Shown piece after piece: positions 46,728 to 57,439 of a stretch of DNA of 64,000 nt. The translations under genes and the position numbers were made by a program. Under the pieces are notes generated by a model that did no database searches, was not told the origin of the DNA, and saw only the letters and a list, made by a program, of their open reading frames with translations. Origin of the DNA: Pyrrhosoma nymphula (Eukaryota; Arthropoda; Insecta; Odonata; Coenagrionidae); the NCBI GenBank assembly GCA_963573305.1, contig OY754329.1, positions 133,907,422 to 133,971,421 of the forward strand. The letters are read 5' to 3'. Every line of letters starts with the position of its first letter. Positions within the stretch are counted from its first letter, which is position 1.

Positions 46728-47498
46728 TGCCTGTTGCTCACGGTAAAATTTTCCATAAAACAGTTTTATAAAAATTTTTATTAAAAGTTTTATGAATCGT
46801 ACGTAAAACGTACTAGCTTGCTCACGGTAAAACTCAAGAACCTTATAAGAGGACGTTTATCTCCTACTTCGATCGTGTTATCAACGGCCACGAAAGAAAT
46901 CAAGTTCCAACTTCGGCCGCTAGAGGGGCTGCAACCGCGTGGGAGGCCAAGCATTTATAGTCTTAAAATGATTGTGTTAAATGGCTGTTGCGGGGCGAGT
47001 TTGAGTGGAAGGAGGGAAGAAACTGTGTAGGAGAGGTGTGTATATGCTAGAGAAGCAACTGCTCGATCGCTGCGCCACGTACAGTGGATAAGAGGAAACG
47101 GCATTTTTTCACAAGATGGCGGAGAGGAAAAATAGCACTTCTCAGGTTTGAAAGTTTCCCATTTCTAAAGTAGTTGATGCATTGTTGTGTTGAAAGTGTT
47201 AAACAAATTTGCAAAGTTTGCATAATAAGTGAGGTGAATTTGGTTCCGATATCTCTGTTTAAAGTGGGTGAAAATCGCGAAAAAAAGTGCGAGACGAAAG
47301 CTCACCTTCGCAATGAGCGGAACATCTCATTGGTTGTTGCATAAAACGGTTTTATGGAAATAGAACCTGTCCTATTCCGTAAAACATTTTATAAAACTCG
47401 GTTTTATAAAACGGTTTTATCGTTAGGAAGCTCATTTTTATAAAATTAGTCGGTTTTATAAAACGTTTTACCGAAAATTTTACCGTGAGCAACAGGCA
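46728..47498. mobile_element. PIF/Harbinger-like MITE, 771 bp
   Basis: Perfect termini TGCCTGTTGCTCACGGTAAA (46728) and TTTACCGTGAGCAACAGGCA (ending 47498) extend to about 26 bp. Both sides are flanked by TAA (46725-46727 and 47499-47501), the 3-bp target of PIF/Harbinger transposases. Subterminal DNA repeats the palindrome GTTTTATAAAAC many times. The middle is GC-richer and contains GATGGCGG. No transposase, so non-autonomous. Good terminal identity suggests a comparatively recent insertion. Confidence 0.85.
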
Positions 47499-47549
47499 TA
47501 AGAATGTCCATCTATGATTTTCTCTGAAAACACTCATATTAAGGCTGTT

Positions 47550-49312
47550 GCGGTGTTTAGGTTCTGATAATAGATACTATTTTTATTACTGCTGGTTACA
47601 TTCAGTAACATAGTAATCGTCAATTTGAATATACAGACAACAATCAAGTACAAATATTAAAAAAAAATCAAAAGAACACAATATAAACAAATTGAGGTGA
47701 GAAGGAAATTTAATCACCTAGGCCTCCTCACAGCAGGTGCATTGATTGTTAAAAAAATCACAGACACTGTAAAATGCTCTTCTTAAGAGGTACTTTTTAA
47801 GTTCTAATTTAAACTTAGAGCATAGGCATAGAGGATATGTTTAAAGGTAAATTATTAAAAATTATAGATGCTGCATGGTGAGGTCCTTTTAGGGACAGTG
47901 AGAGATGATGGCTATAAATATGGATATCATGTGTACTGCGAGTATGGTATGAGTGGAAACTACGATTATTAGGATGTGGATTTTGTTTGACAAAAATAGC
48001 ACAATGTAAGATATATAGTGAATGTAGGGTTAAGATGTTGTGCTTCTGAAAAAGGGAGCGACCGGGGGTGCAAAATGGTAGCTGTAGCATTGCCTTCAAA
48101 GCTTGCTTTTGAAGGGAGAAGAGAGTTTTACTAAGGCTGTTATGACCCCAGAATATTATTCCGTAAGTCAGGAAGGATTGAATTTTTGCATGGAATAGCA
48201 ACATCATGATATTAAGAGAAATAATGGGAGCCAGTCTTCTAATCATGAAGATCCCTATTGCTAGGTTACTTGCGATTCTCTTTATATGAGTGTGCCAGCT
48301 CAGGTCTTCACTAACGGAAAGACCTATAAATCTAGTAATATTCACAATATGGCTATCATTAATCTTTAGTAGAAGGCTCGTGCTTGGAGGAGCCCTTTTT
48401 AAGTGAAATTGTAGAAATACTGTTTTCTGAATTTTTAGGCGTAGCTTATTTGTGAGGCACCACTGGGACATACTATAATAGATGTTTTAGCTGCAGTAAT
48501 CAATAAGGATGTGTCATTTGATGTGATTAGACTGGTTGAGTCATTGGCATATAATATGGGTTGGCTGCAAGAAATGGAGTCTGTGAGATCATTTATAAAA
48601 ATAATAAATAACAAAGGTCCTAAAATGATCCTTGGGGTACACCCTGAAGAACTTTCTGGGATTTAGAAAAAACAGGAATAGGGCCATATGATCAGTGTAT
48701 TTGACCACTTGTTTTCGATTTATACAGAAAGATCTGATCCACCGAAGGGGATTGTCAACTATCCCAAGTGTTTGTAGCTTATTAAAGAGCAGATCGTGAT
48801 TAATGGTGTTGAAGGCTTTACTGAAATCATAAAATATACCCAGGGTTTGTTTTTTGTAATCTAGGGCATCATAGATATTGTTCAGTAGTTGGAAAGAAGC
48901 AGATTTTGTGGGCCTATTATTGCGAAACCCATGCTGAGATTCATGGATAAGGCGGTGTGACTCTACAAAATTAGTAAGGTGGTTGTAAAACAACTTTTCG
49001 AAGACCTTTGAAAAACTCAGGAGGATAGAGATTGGACGATAGTTGCTCGAGTTAGATAATGGGCCTTTTTTATGAATGGGGTGCACACAAGCTGTTTTAA
49101 GATATTCAGGGAACTTACCTTCAGCAAAGGATGTATTTATGATCTCTGCTAATGGAGAGGAGATAATCCCCTTTACAGCCTTAATAATGGGAATGGGGAT
49201 TTCATCTAAACCAGCTGTCCATTTGTTTTTTAGTGTAGAGATAACCTGTTGGACTTCCAGAGGATTAGTGGGGAACAGGAAAAAGGATCTAGATTCTCTG
49301 AATGATCACCTT
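47550..49312 (-). pseudogene. Jockey/CR1-group LINE reverse transcriptase, broken
   Basis: On the minus strand the order is NKWTAGLDEIPIP, YRPISILLSFSKVFEKLFYN, RLIHESQHGFRNNRPTKSA, the catalytic A-box segment IFYDFSKAFNTINHDLLFNK and LGIVDNPLRWIRSFC. After a frame change come GVPQ/GPLLF-like sequence and FINDLTDSISCSQPILYAND. The thumb region follows: QWCLTNKLRLKIQKT, LSWHTHIKRIASNLA and FLTYGIIFWG. The catalytic YADD reads YAND (48551-48540). There is at least one frameshift near 48650 and a further break near 48480. No endonuclease domain: the copy is 5' truncated near 49312. It sits inside the 45847-50062 element, antisense to the host gene. The exact clade is uncertain. Confidence 0.8.
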
Positions 49313-51265
49313 TGGAATAAAATCCTATGTCTTTATTTAAAGCAATTTATTGATTTTATGTGAAAGTAATTATGTTCACTTTGAGTTGTGTATGCATTTG
49401 TAATATGGCAAAATGGGGGTTACTTTTCACGAACCATGTTTTAAATATATGCAGTGAGAACTATAGATTGTGAATCAAAGGAGAAAAGTAGCAACCTTAG
49501 TTCAGGCCAAAAATGTTCTGTAACATGAATTGCTGATCCTGCAACAAATCTGGGTCTGCCTGTGGGCAGCTGGGCATACGGTGGCACAATTACTGCATTG
49601 ATTCATTATTGACACATAATTATGTCTGTCAGGCCCATAATAAGTTCCAAATTTTATAGCTATATTACGTATAAAGTTTTTCCAATGCATTTATATTTGG
49701 TTTTTTACAATGCATTTAATGGTATCAATCACAGGAAAAGTAATCGTGCTCTATGAATGATAGCCACGAATATGTTACCATTGTTTTGTTACGAGATACT
49801 TAAAAATTTAATATTTGCCTTTACTATCCAGGAATTCTGTGTAGTATAACTTCTTCACGTATGATAGTGCTATTCAAGCCATTTGGATTTTTACTCAGAA
49901 GTTCTTCTCTTACTTCTTGCCTCATGAAAAGTAATTAAAAGCTGTTGGTAACCGAAAATTCACAAAAAACTCCATAAATGATCATTTAGAGAAATCCCCA
50001 GAGAGTGAGCTTAATCTGGAAAACCCCTGCCCCAAATTGTCTGGACTAGCGAGGGTATACTGTATTGAATTAGTAATTGTGAGTTTGTCTTTCAGTTATA
50101 AGTAGCTCTATAACAAGCCAAATACCAGAATCAAAATTCTTTTGAAAATAGTAATGATATTTTAGGATTGTAATTGGCACAATGATCATATCTCTCAAAT
50201 CCCAGCTTTATGGCCTTTATGACAGTATAGTATTGTGTTCACAGCGATGACAGTGGTGGTTGCTGTTTATTTCATGAGGCCTGCATTTACTTAGTATGTG
50301 TTCCTCTTCCCAATTCTTTGAATTAATGTCCAAGATATTTAATGTATTTTCTCTTTACTTGTAATCTCATAGCTCCTGGTCAATGACAGAATTGATAAGT
50401 TCAAAGTCAATTTAATGAAGATGATAATTACAACTTTTGATTACTGAATATTTACTCATAAATTACTCTTAGAATTTTATCATTTGTTGTCTTTTCTGAA
50501 GGCTAATGAACAGAGCAATTAAAGGGTATTGATTAAACCATTGGGGTGTCTGGGGCAAGAAGGTTGTCACCTACTTGTTGGGAGATCTAGAAGTGTTATC
50601 TTTATAGTTTTAACTGTCTAAAATAACTTATATTTTGGGCAATTATTCATGTATGCTTGTGGGACTCCCATATTGATTGCAAGTTTAATTTCTTTATACT
50701 TGCCCAGGCCCAGTCATTATTACTTGGCTTTAAAATTTCTCAAGTTTTACTTAGTCAAATCTTTCCCATAGTCAGCTTTATGAATTCATTTTTCGCTAAG
50801 GGAAAATTTTTTGTCACAGAATGACATCCTTTTTCCCTTCATCTGTTACAACTTAATCTTTGCTCTTCTTGTTATTCTACCAACAACTTTTAACCCTTGA
50901 CTCCTCCTTGATTTCCTCCGCCTCACTCAATTTTATTTTGTTTAATATTTTTTAATACCCTGTTAAATGATATTTTTTTACTCCCTTGAACACTTAACAT
51001 CTTGCATTGATTCTTTACTACACTTATGTTCTACTTTAATTTGTCTCTGCTTATTTTAAACACTCGTCATCAATCCGGTGTGTTTAACTAAAAAAAACTT
51101 CCAATTGCTATGTTTTTCCTTGGGTTACTTTCCACGGTATGCATATTTGGTTACTCCCCTTGTCCGTACCATCCCCTGTACCATTCCTGCTTTGGGGCCT
51201 GCCTCCTGCCCTAACCCCACGCAACCCAAAATTGTGTCTGTCCTCATGCCTGGTACCCTAACCAG

Positions 51266-51601
51266 GGGGCACCTGTCTCTTATGACCCCACCACCCTGTC
51301 CCAGAATGGCGTGGGAGCCCAGATGCTGCCGACTTCGTCCTCATCCCCATCGGCAGCAGTGGCAGCCGCAGCTGCAGCTGCGGCCATGGGCCAGTATGCA
51401 GGGCGCCACCACCACCACCCGCACCACCACCCACATCACCACCCGCATCACCACCCACATCACTACAGCGCGGCAGCCGCTGCTGCTGTCGCAGCAGCTG
51501 CTGCGGCGGCGGCCAATCAAGTGCAAGGATACTCGCTCCCGACAACTCAATGGCTTCCAAGCCCATATGTGATGCAGACCCCACACATGCAGCAGGTTGA
51601 G
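51266..51601 (+). CDS. shep: shep/RBMS-like protein, exon G (poly-Ala / His-Pro region)
   Basis: Begins after GGTACCCTAACCAG in phase 0 and ends GTTGAG|GTAAGA in phase 0. It codes residues 258-369. It opens GAPVSYDPTTLSQNGV, which matches fly shep after WRD (PVAYDPTMQQNGV). Low-complexity sequence follows: TSSSSPS, two alanine-rich blocks and, between them, an HHHP repeat of about 20 residues starting RHHHHPHHHP. It ends NQVQGYSLPTTQWLPSPYVM, then QTPHMQQVE, echoing fly SQWIPGYMMTQ. No catalytic function is expected; such tails mediate protein contacts or condensation. The His-Pro array is encoded by a CACCAC/CCGCAT-type repeat prone to length change. 336 nt, symmetrical (0-0). Confidence 0.92.
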
Positions 51602-52144
51602 GTAAGATGTGTCAGATGTTATTGGCATTAATTTACCAGTATAGTCCTTCTAACCTTAATCCTCCTAAAGGGAACTTTAGATCCTGGCAAAGAATGGGCT
51701 CCGTTTACTGAATGGGAACTTATAGGGACCACTTGGTTGTGTGTGTTGAATTAAATTTTTAATAAACCAAAATGAAATTAAAAATAAAACTAAATTAAAA
51801 ATTATGTTTTAATAAACAATTAAATTATGTTTGTTTTTTTAAATATTTCTGGCCAGCAGGACTGTCAGTGAGAATTTCAATTCTGAATAGTGAAGTTTAC
51901 ATTTTTTTTCCTTCCAATATAATTACAATATAGAAACAACGTTCATTTATGTGAGTGAAATAATGTCATTTAGGTACCTATAAGTTTGTCCTGACTGTGT
52001 TGGCAGCTACTGAAGTTCTCTTTGGGATCTTTCCATGCTGCTACATTTAATTTGGCTAAATAAAAGTTAGTGGGCATTTCAGTGTTACACACTGAAATAT
52101 CTACCTCAACTTCTTATCTTATTTTTGATTTGTCTTACTTATAG
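51602..52144 (+). other. Intron G-H
   Basis: A 543-bp GT..AG intron, AT-rich; nothing else recognised. Confidence 0.85.
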
Positions 52145-52231
52145 GACCAGTTTGCATGCCAACTTGCCACACCAACCCATATGCATACGTACAAGAATGA
52201 TAATCAACACTCTCAAGCAGGAATATCAGTT
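52145..52231 (+). CDS. shep: shep/RBMS-like protein, exon H
   Basis: Between GTCTTACTTATAG and TCAGTT|GTAAGT. It codes 29 residues (370-398): DQFACQLATPTHMHTYKNDN, then QHSQAGISV. 87 nt, phase 0 at both sides, so it could be a cassette exon. The strong GTAAGT donor, the continuous frame and the position between G and I support it. I do not recognise a motif. Confidence 0.85.
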
Positions 52232-52585
52232 GTAAGTATGATCAACAGTGATAATGTGTTCATTATTTTCTACTTCAAAAAATATTTTGTGATTAGGTTT
52301 CCCATTAATATCACCTTTATGAACAACTGTGGTAATTTATTTCTGCATTTTTAGTTTGGTTTTACTGCCCTTTCAGCTTACTCATAATAATGAGTTGCAT
52401 GAAATTTGAACCCTTAATATACTAGGCAGTTGATATTCTTGGGAGCAATCATAGTGACATTGCTTAATTTTTTTGTTGAGATTCCTGTTTGGCCCCTTCA
52501 TTCCCCATGTGAAGTAAGAATACAAGCTTCTTGATCACTACTCTTGACATCATTCACTGTTATTCATGATACATTTTTTTCCCAG
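52232..52585 (+). other. Intron H-I
   Basis: A 354-bp GT..AG intron ending in ATTTTTTTCCCAG. Nothing else recognised. Confidence 0.85.
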
Positions 52586-52684
52586 ATGATGCCATCAGCT
52601 GATCCCACTTCAGTGCAGTATGGTTCAATGATACCTCAGCTCACAACACACATGTCAACCTTGCAGCTTGGGACAGCTGGCTCT
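52586..52684 (+). CDS. shep: shep/RBMS-like protein, exon I
   Basis: Between ATTTTTTTCCCAG and GGCTCT|GTAAGT. It codes 33 residues (399-431): MMPSADPTSVQYGSMIPQL, then TTHMSTLQLGTAGS. Methionine-, threonine- and serine-rich, compatible with the Met/Gln-rich C-terminal region of RBMS proteins. 99 nt, phase 0 on both sides, so skippable without changing the frame. Confidence 0.88.
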
Positions 52685-53285
52685 GTAAGTTTATAATGGT
52701 GTTTGTTGTTAAATGATGTTTAGTGCCTGATTGTAAAATAATTCAGTAAAGCTCCTTAGAACTTACGTGGGCATGAAGAAGGGAAGCTTAGTAATTCAAG
52801 AGACTGGACAGTTTTGAATGAATAATTTTAGGCCACCTTAGTTAAACTGGAGCCAAGGGATTTAATAAAATAATAACTTAACAATTACTTATGATTTAAT
52901 TGACTTGATTTAATGTGTACTTCATGAGAGTTTCTTCAATTTCTTTCTTCATTAAATATTAATAAAGACTTGAAGTTGACTTCTTTATTATTCCTCATCC
53001 ATCTTCTGGGGTTTAATTTTGTTGGAAATTGTTTCTAAAACCATCTTATTAGAACTAAGGAATCAAAGGAATTTATTCTTTTTTAGCTCCGCTACTAAAA
53101 CTTACTCTAGCTGGTCAAGTTGTCAAGAGCTGTATTTAGTGATTATTAGCACCAATTGTTTTAGTAATGCTTAGCATGCCATTGGAAGATGTTGGTTGGC
53201 ATGATAATTTTGTTGCTGTAAATTAAAGTAAAACATCATGAGAAGAAAGTTTTACCATATGTTGAAGTCTGCATTTCTCTTTCAG
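52685..53285 (+). other. Intron I-J
   Basis: A 601-bp GT..AG intron ending in GCATTTCTCTTTCAG. Nothing else recognised. Confidence 0.85.
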
Positions 53286-53444
53286 TACATAGCTGCAGGA
53301 CCGCATGGGTACCCATTTTACCCAGGACCAGGGACGTCCATTATCCACACGTTGCCAATGCCAGATTCAGAGCAGACTTCCAATGCAGCATCACCAGATG
53401 ATTCTTACCAGGCATACCAGGCTGCGCAGCAACCTGCCAAGTAA
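53286..53444 (+). CDS. shep: shep/RBMS-like protein, last coding exon J
   Basis: Begins after GCATTTCTCTTTCAG in phase 0 and ends in TAA at 53442-53444. It codes residues 432-483: YIAAGPHGYPFYPGPGTSII, then HTLPMPDSEQTSNAASPDDS and YQAYQAAQQPAK. Tyr/Pro/Gly-rich, ending in an acidic Ser/Asp patch and a Tyr-Gln-Ala tail. The complete set of exons A-J gives 1452 nt. No transmembrane or signal sequence is seen; the protein is expected in the nucleus and cytoplasm. Confidence 0.92.
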   Translation, partial: YIAAGPHGYPFYPGPGTSIIHTLPMPDSEQTSNAASPDDSYQAYQAAQQPAK

Positions 53445-54290
53445 TTAGTTGGTGGGTGGAGATCCATGACCAATTAAAATGCAGGTTGCAGAGAATTTTC
53501 TCTCATCTTGCATTGTGTTCATTCATTTTGTGGCCTTGTATCCATCGTATTTATGTCAGAGAATTTGGAATATATTTATTTATGGAATATCCGTTGAGTT
53601 CATGAAGGAAGATCAAGATTAGGTTTTGGAGTCGCTGACCTTGTGATTGTGATTAATGAAGCGAGCGTAGGGAATGTTGCAATGAAAACTTCATGACTTT
53701 TACCATCTCATATTTGACTTCAAATCTCCTCATTTTTCTGTATTCAATTTTTATTTTGTTCATGCAAAGGTCAGGATTATTAACTCTGTGATTTGGTGGT
53801 GTGGGAAAGACTCGTCTTTTTATTTTGAGCTCCTTGTATCTGGGGTATTACCTTAAAGTCTAGGGAAAATAGTTTTTAATGGAATACTGCACTCATTTAA
53901 TGTTGGACTAGTACAATAAACATAGCATGTGAAGTTAGCTGCCTGAATTAAACGATTAATTCAGCTCTATCATGGGAAATACATATGAAAAATAGTTGCA
54001 GCACTGCATTTAAGAGATCGATTTAACAAGTAAGTCATGGGAAGGTCCTCTTATTATAAAGTAAAACAAGAGTTTACTTTTGTAAAAGTAAAGTTAGAGC
54101 TTGAATACAATGTGATGGATGATTGATTTAATTATGGTGTAATTGGTAATGTCTGTTAGCTTATATTCACGCGTACATGGTAGTGCCAGACAAGAGGTTC
54201 CTTGAATTTCATATTGAGCATGTGAAGCTAAGCTTCATTGGAATGAATAATAATAAAATTTAAGTGAATAAAGTGGCATTGAAATTTCTC
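53445..54290 (+). other. shep: Probable 3' UTR with polyadenylation signals
   Basis: Follows the stop codon directly without a splice signal. AATAAA hexamers occur at 53915-53920, 54252-54257 and 54267-54272. The last two are close together and are the most likely cleavage region, giving a 3' UTR of about 0.85 kb. Longer isoforms running into the transposon cluster cannot be excluded. Confidence 0.6.
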
Positions 54291-54818
54291 CTGAAGTTGG
54301 ATACAAGGCCTGGATATTAATGCGGGGAAATAATTCTTTTTTTTATTTTTTTGTGGTAAATGACTCTACTAACTTGTAGATGGTGCTCTTTCCTGGTATT
54401 TTAATGGGACATGGGATCTCCACTCCTTTTCGTTGTAAGACAAATTTTTAGTCTATTGTTAGCATGGAATGCATGATGGTCTACATGTAACATGCCCTAT
54501 TATTTAAAACAATAATATTCCTTCTGACCTGAATTTGTTGTGTGTGGCCATGTTTTTTCTTTGTATAGATTTGGTCATTTGGTGTAAAAAAATTGTATAG
54601 CATATTTATGGCATACTGTAAGTCCTCAATTTATATCGGAGATGCATTCTGAAGAAGTGCAACGTAAAACGGAACCAGATTTTTGTGACCACTTTGATTC
54701 AATTATTACCAAGGCATTGATTTCTAAGTTCGCTTTTTTGCTTTCGTTTAATAATAAATAAATTTTAATAGCTGTTAAATGTAGGATTAATGTACTCTTA
54801 GATTAGAAAAATTGTTAA
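54291..54818. other. Gene-free AT-rich sequence
   Basis: Nothing recognised; it could be distal 3' UTR of the upstream gene. Confidence 0.5.
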
Positions 54819-55135
54819 CACTTTGAGTGCTATGGATGAAATGGTACGTCCTCTAATTTTTTCCAAGAAGGACAATGGACGTACTCGGATGTCCATGGAT
54901 TATCATGAATTGAACGGCAGCTGGACATAAGGATATGGATGCTGTCTTTCTGGTAGATGTACTTATGGCCAAGCAGTACCTTAATAATCTGCTAGATGGT
55001 ATAGAAAGTCCAAAATTGAAGAAGAATTCTTAAACCTAGATTGAAGAGATTCATTTTTTGAAAATTCCGTAAGTGCTCAAAAATCATCAGTTTTTCTGGG
55101 AGTGCCTCCAATTTAAAGCCCGGCACTCAAAAGTG
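54819..55135. mobile_element. piggyBac-type MITE, 317 bp
   Basis: Ends CACTTTGAGTGCTATGG and, inverted, CACTTTTGAGTGCCGGG. TTAA on both sides (54815-54818 and 55136-55139) is the piggyBac target. No coding capacity recognised. A piggyBac coding remnant follows 130 bp downstream. Confidence 0.75.
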
Positions 55136-55268
55136 TTAAAGTAGTGATGAAGCACTGTGATCAGTCTTGAACATTTGAATGTACATTCCATTTTTCTCCA
55201 TTATTCACTTCTATGCTTCTTACCTGGACACACAATTTGACAGCAATTTATGTGGATTACACATTTAA

Positions 55269-56025
55269 CCCTTTCGCGCTGGCATCTCACATTGGAAAAT
55301 GCTTCTCCTGTCATGAATGCCGCTGAAATTTCTTTTCATCCTCATCCCAGGTCATCCCCACTCTCATTTTCCTCTGGAATTTCTAAAATACCTTCTGTTG
55401 GAATGAATGCTCTTCTTGAAAGGCATACGTCCATCATATACATTTTCGTGCAGAATCAGTGAAGAGTCCCAAAATGCCGTGAGAAATGTCCAAGATAAAG
55501 CGCAGAACATTAAACGAACAAAAACTTCAGGTAATCCAAAGAGCACCCTACCGCCAATCAAGAGCAGAGGTTGGTAAAAGGTTGAGAGATGAATGTCAGA
55601 AACAAGCAGGGGTCGATGCCAAAAGAGAAGTCCAGGAGGGCCCAAAGATATCATCAATAAAATGCTCAGTGGAATTATTTCATCAAGTCCAAACAGTACT
55701 CACAATGGCTAGCAAAGTAGAAGACTGAAGCATCGAGTAGAAAGACGTGCCAATAAGAAAAAATAATGCCGAAAAAAATAATAAAGTAGTGCCAAAGGAA
55801 GACGACCATGCCAGGTTGATGGAGATACATTTTTTAGCTCTTCTCACAAGTACTGGAAAGAAGCAAAACCCTACAAAATGTTACAGTGTATGTCAGGCCG
55901 GTGGATCAAAAAAGGACTCACGATTTTTTTGTCCAAAATGCCCATGCAACCAGGGTTTATGCTTAGATTAATGTTTTGAGCTATATCACACTAAGGTTGA
56001 TACATATTTTGTTTATTTATTACCT
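55269..56025 (+). pseudogene. piggyBac transposase remnant (C-terminal zinc-binding domain)
   Basis: TTAA at 55265-55268 followed by CCCTTTCGCGCTGGC looks like a piggyBac 5' end. At 55800-56000 the plus strand encodes the family's cysteine-rich C-terminal domain: FLALLTSTGKKQNPTKC, then CYSVC, a KKDSRFFCPKC block, and GLCLD. A TAA at 55969-55971 is followed in frame by CFELYHT, which in intact piggyBac proteins continues the domain (CF..YHT). The catalytic DDD core is absent, so there is a large internal deletion. An ORF at 55486-55728 ahead of it is not recognisable. No 3' TTAA end was found before the Tigger element at 56266. Confidence 0.7.
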
Positions 56026-56462
56026 TCATCCTTTCTTTGCATTTTGTATGTGCTATTACTTTATGTAAATTCATGTACTACAGTAGCTTTGCGCTGATGT
56101 GCATATATATTTTCAAACTCAGGTCACCCCTGTTTGCTCGCTAGTGCTTGTTTGAGAACGAGTAAGTGTGCAAGGACTGTCAGTGACTGTGCGTGTGAGT
56201 TCCACTTGTGTGCGTAAGTGTGCACACTACAAACTGATTGCACATATTTGTGGTTCTTATGTATACAGTAAAACTTTGATTTTACGCAGTTGGAGGGACC
56301 AAAATATGGGCACTGTGTAAAATCAAGAGTTGGTGTTGAGGAAGAGTATAATTTTTAGGATAAAACTTGCACTTCATTTTTAGCAAAACTTAGTCATATA
56401 CTTTATTTAAGCTCTGATTTACGGGGATTTATAAAAAACAATTTCTTTTTTTATGAAATCAC

Positions 56463-56729
56463 TCATTTTGGGTGAAAAAAATTTTTGATTTTACTTTGTT
56501 GCAAACCCTTCTCAAATATTTTATTCACAACTGCCTCTAATGCATTAATGTTTTCAATATGACCTTCACTAATCTCTGAATGTGCATAACAAAAATTGTG
56601 CAAATGCCTAAGGGCTTCTTTAATATCACTACGGGAAGGATGAACAGGCACTGCATCACTGTCATCCATTACATCACTCTCTTCCTCGAGCTCCAAAGCT
56701 GGTGTGTTGTTCAACTTCGAGTTCGACAA
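56463..56729 (-). pseudogene. Tigger transposase C-terminal ORF
   Basis: 88-codon open frame ending LQQSKIKNFFHPK. The C-terminal tail of Tigger/pogo transposases typically has a helix with ALRHL-type residues and a terminal SI.DFF-like motif, which is matched here. It is acidic at its start (LELEEESDVMDDSD). It cannot act alone because the DNA-binding and DDE domains are gone. Confidence 0.65.
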
Positions 56730-56868
56730 GTTCGATCCTCACTCACGGATAATTTTTTACTTTTTTTTCAAGGTTTTTATTATTTAAATTTTCATATATT
56801 GTTCTCTTATCATCATTACTTCAATGAAAAATATTTTTAAGGCATTTATTTTAAATATTGGGTAATAT

Positions 56869-57439
56869 TAGAGATGGGCAACTTTGAAAATTACCACGGT
56901 AATTTTCGTAAATTACCATGGTATTTTTCGTAATTTACCGCGCCCCTTGAAAATTACCGTAATTTTCGGTAATTTTCAAGATAATTCACCTATGTTTGAG
57001 ATAATTTTTCATACAGATAAATTCCCAAGATGTTCTTTTAAGCTAAGTCCACATTTCTGACGTGTTTAATTATAAATTTAGGAATGTTAAACTCATTTTT
57101 GGCATATTTTACTTAAATTATAACATTATTGAGTAATTATTAGTCGAATATTCTTCTTTAAAATTTTTCATACTTTGACAAAAGAAAGCCAGATTGCGTG
57201 TTGCTGCCGTATTTCTTTTTACAATTTTGAAAATTTCTAATAGATTAATGTTGCATTAGGTATGGTTTAAACATCGTATCCTCTCCCTTTTGCTATTGGC
57301 ATTCTTATTTAACCATACATTTTCTGTTTAATGCTTAAAACTGAAAATTACTGGAAAATTACGGTAATTTTTGAAAATTACCGTAATTTACCACGGTAAT
57401 TTACCTCAGATGAAAATTACGGTAATTTTCCCATCTCTA
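56869..57439. mobile_element. hAT MITE, 571 bp, copy 1
   Basis: Termini TAGAGATGGG and CCCATCTCTA, flanked by a perfect 8-bp duplication GGTAATAT (56861-56868 and 57440-57447), define a hAT-mobilised element. Subterminal repeats of AAATTACCGTAATTTTC are palindromic. No ORF. Inserted into Tigger element 1. Identical in length to the inverted copy at 60997-61567 and about 95 per cent similar by eye over the first 230 bp. Confidence 0.92.

Larger units (their letters stand above)
45847..50062. mobile_element. Long Tigger/pogo-like TIR element carrying two other transposons
   Basis: The left terminus CAGTAGACCCTCGCTAATCC matches, inverted, the right terminus (complement CAGTATACCCTCGCTAGTCC), with AGAC following in both. 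CAGT-starting ends in this style are found in pogo/Tigger elements, which target TA. TA follows the right end, while the left flank is TATTG and the right flank is also TATTG. Inside are a Harbinger-like MITE (46728-47498) and a LINE (about 47550-49312). No transposase of its own is recognisable, so it was probably a non-autonomous element enlarged by insertions. Confidence 0.7.
40127..51265 (+). other. 11.1-kb intron between RRM2 and the C-terminal region
   Basis: GT..AG intron whose acceptor is CCCTAACCAG. It carries transposon remnants between 40621 and 50062, listed separately. Outside them (40127-40620, 43430-45846, 50063-51265) I see only AT-rich, CpG-poor sequence. The 164-codon frame at 51078-51572 runs out of frame over exon G and is incidental. 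Confidence 0.8.

Noticed and set aside
51078..51572. 164-codon ORF across exon G
   Set aside because: It reads a different frame from the spliced gene and crosses the splice acceptor; the RRRP/TTTRIT pattern is a frame-shifted His-Pro repeat.
51258..51628. Minus-strand ORFs with Gly/Val/Met repeats
   Set aside because: They are the antisense of the exon G simple repeats.
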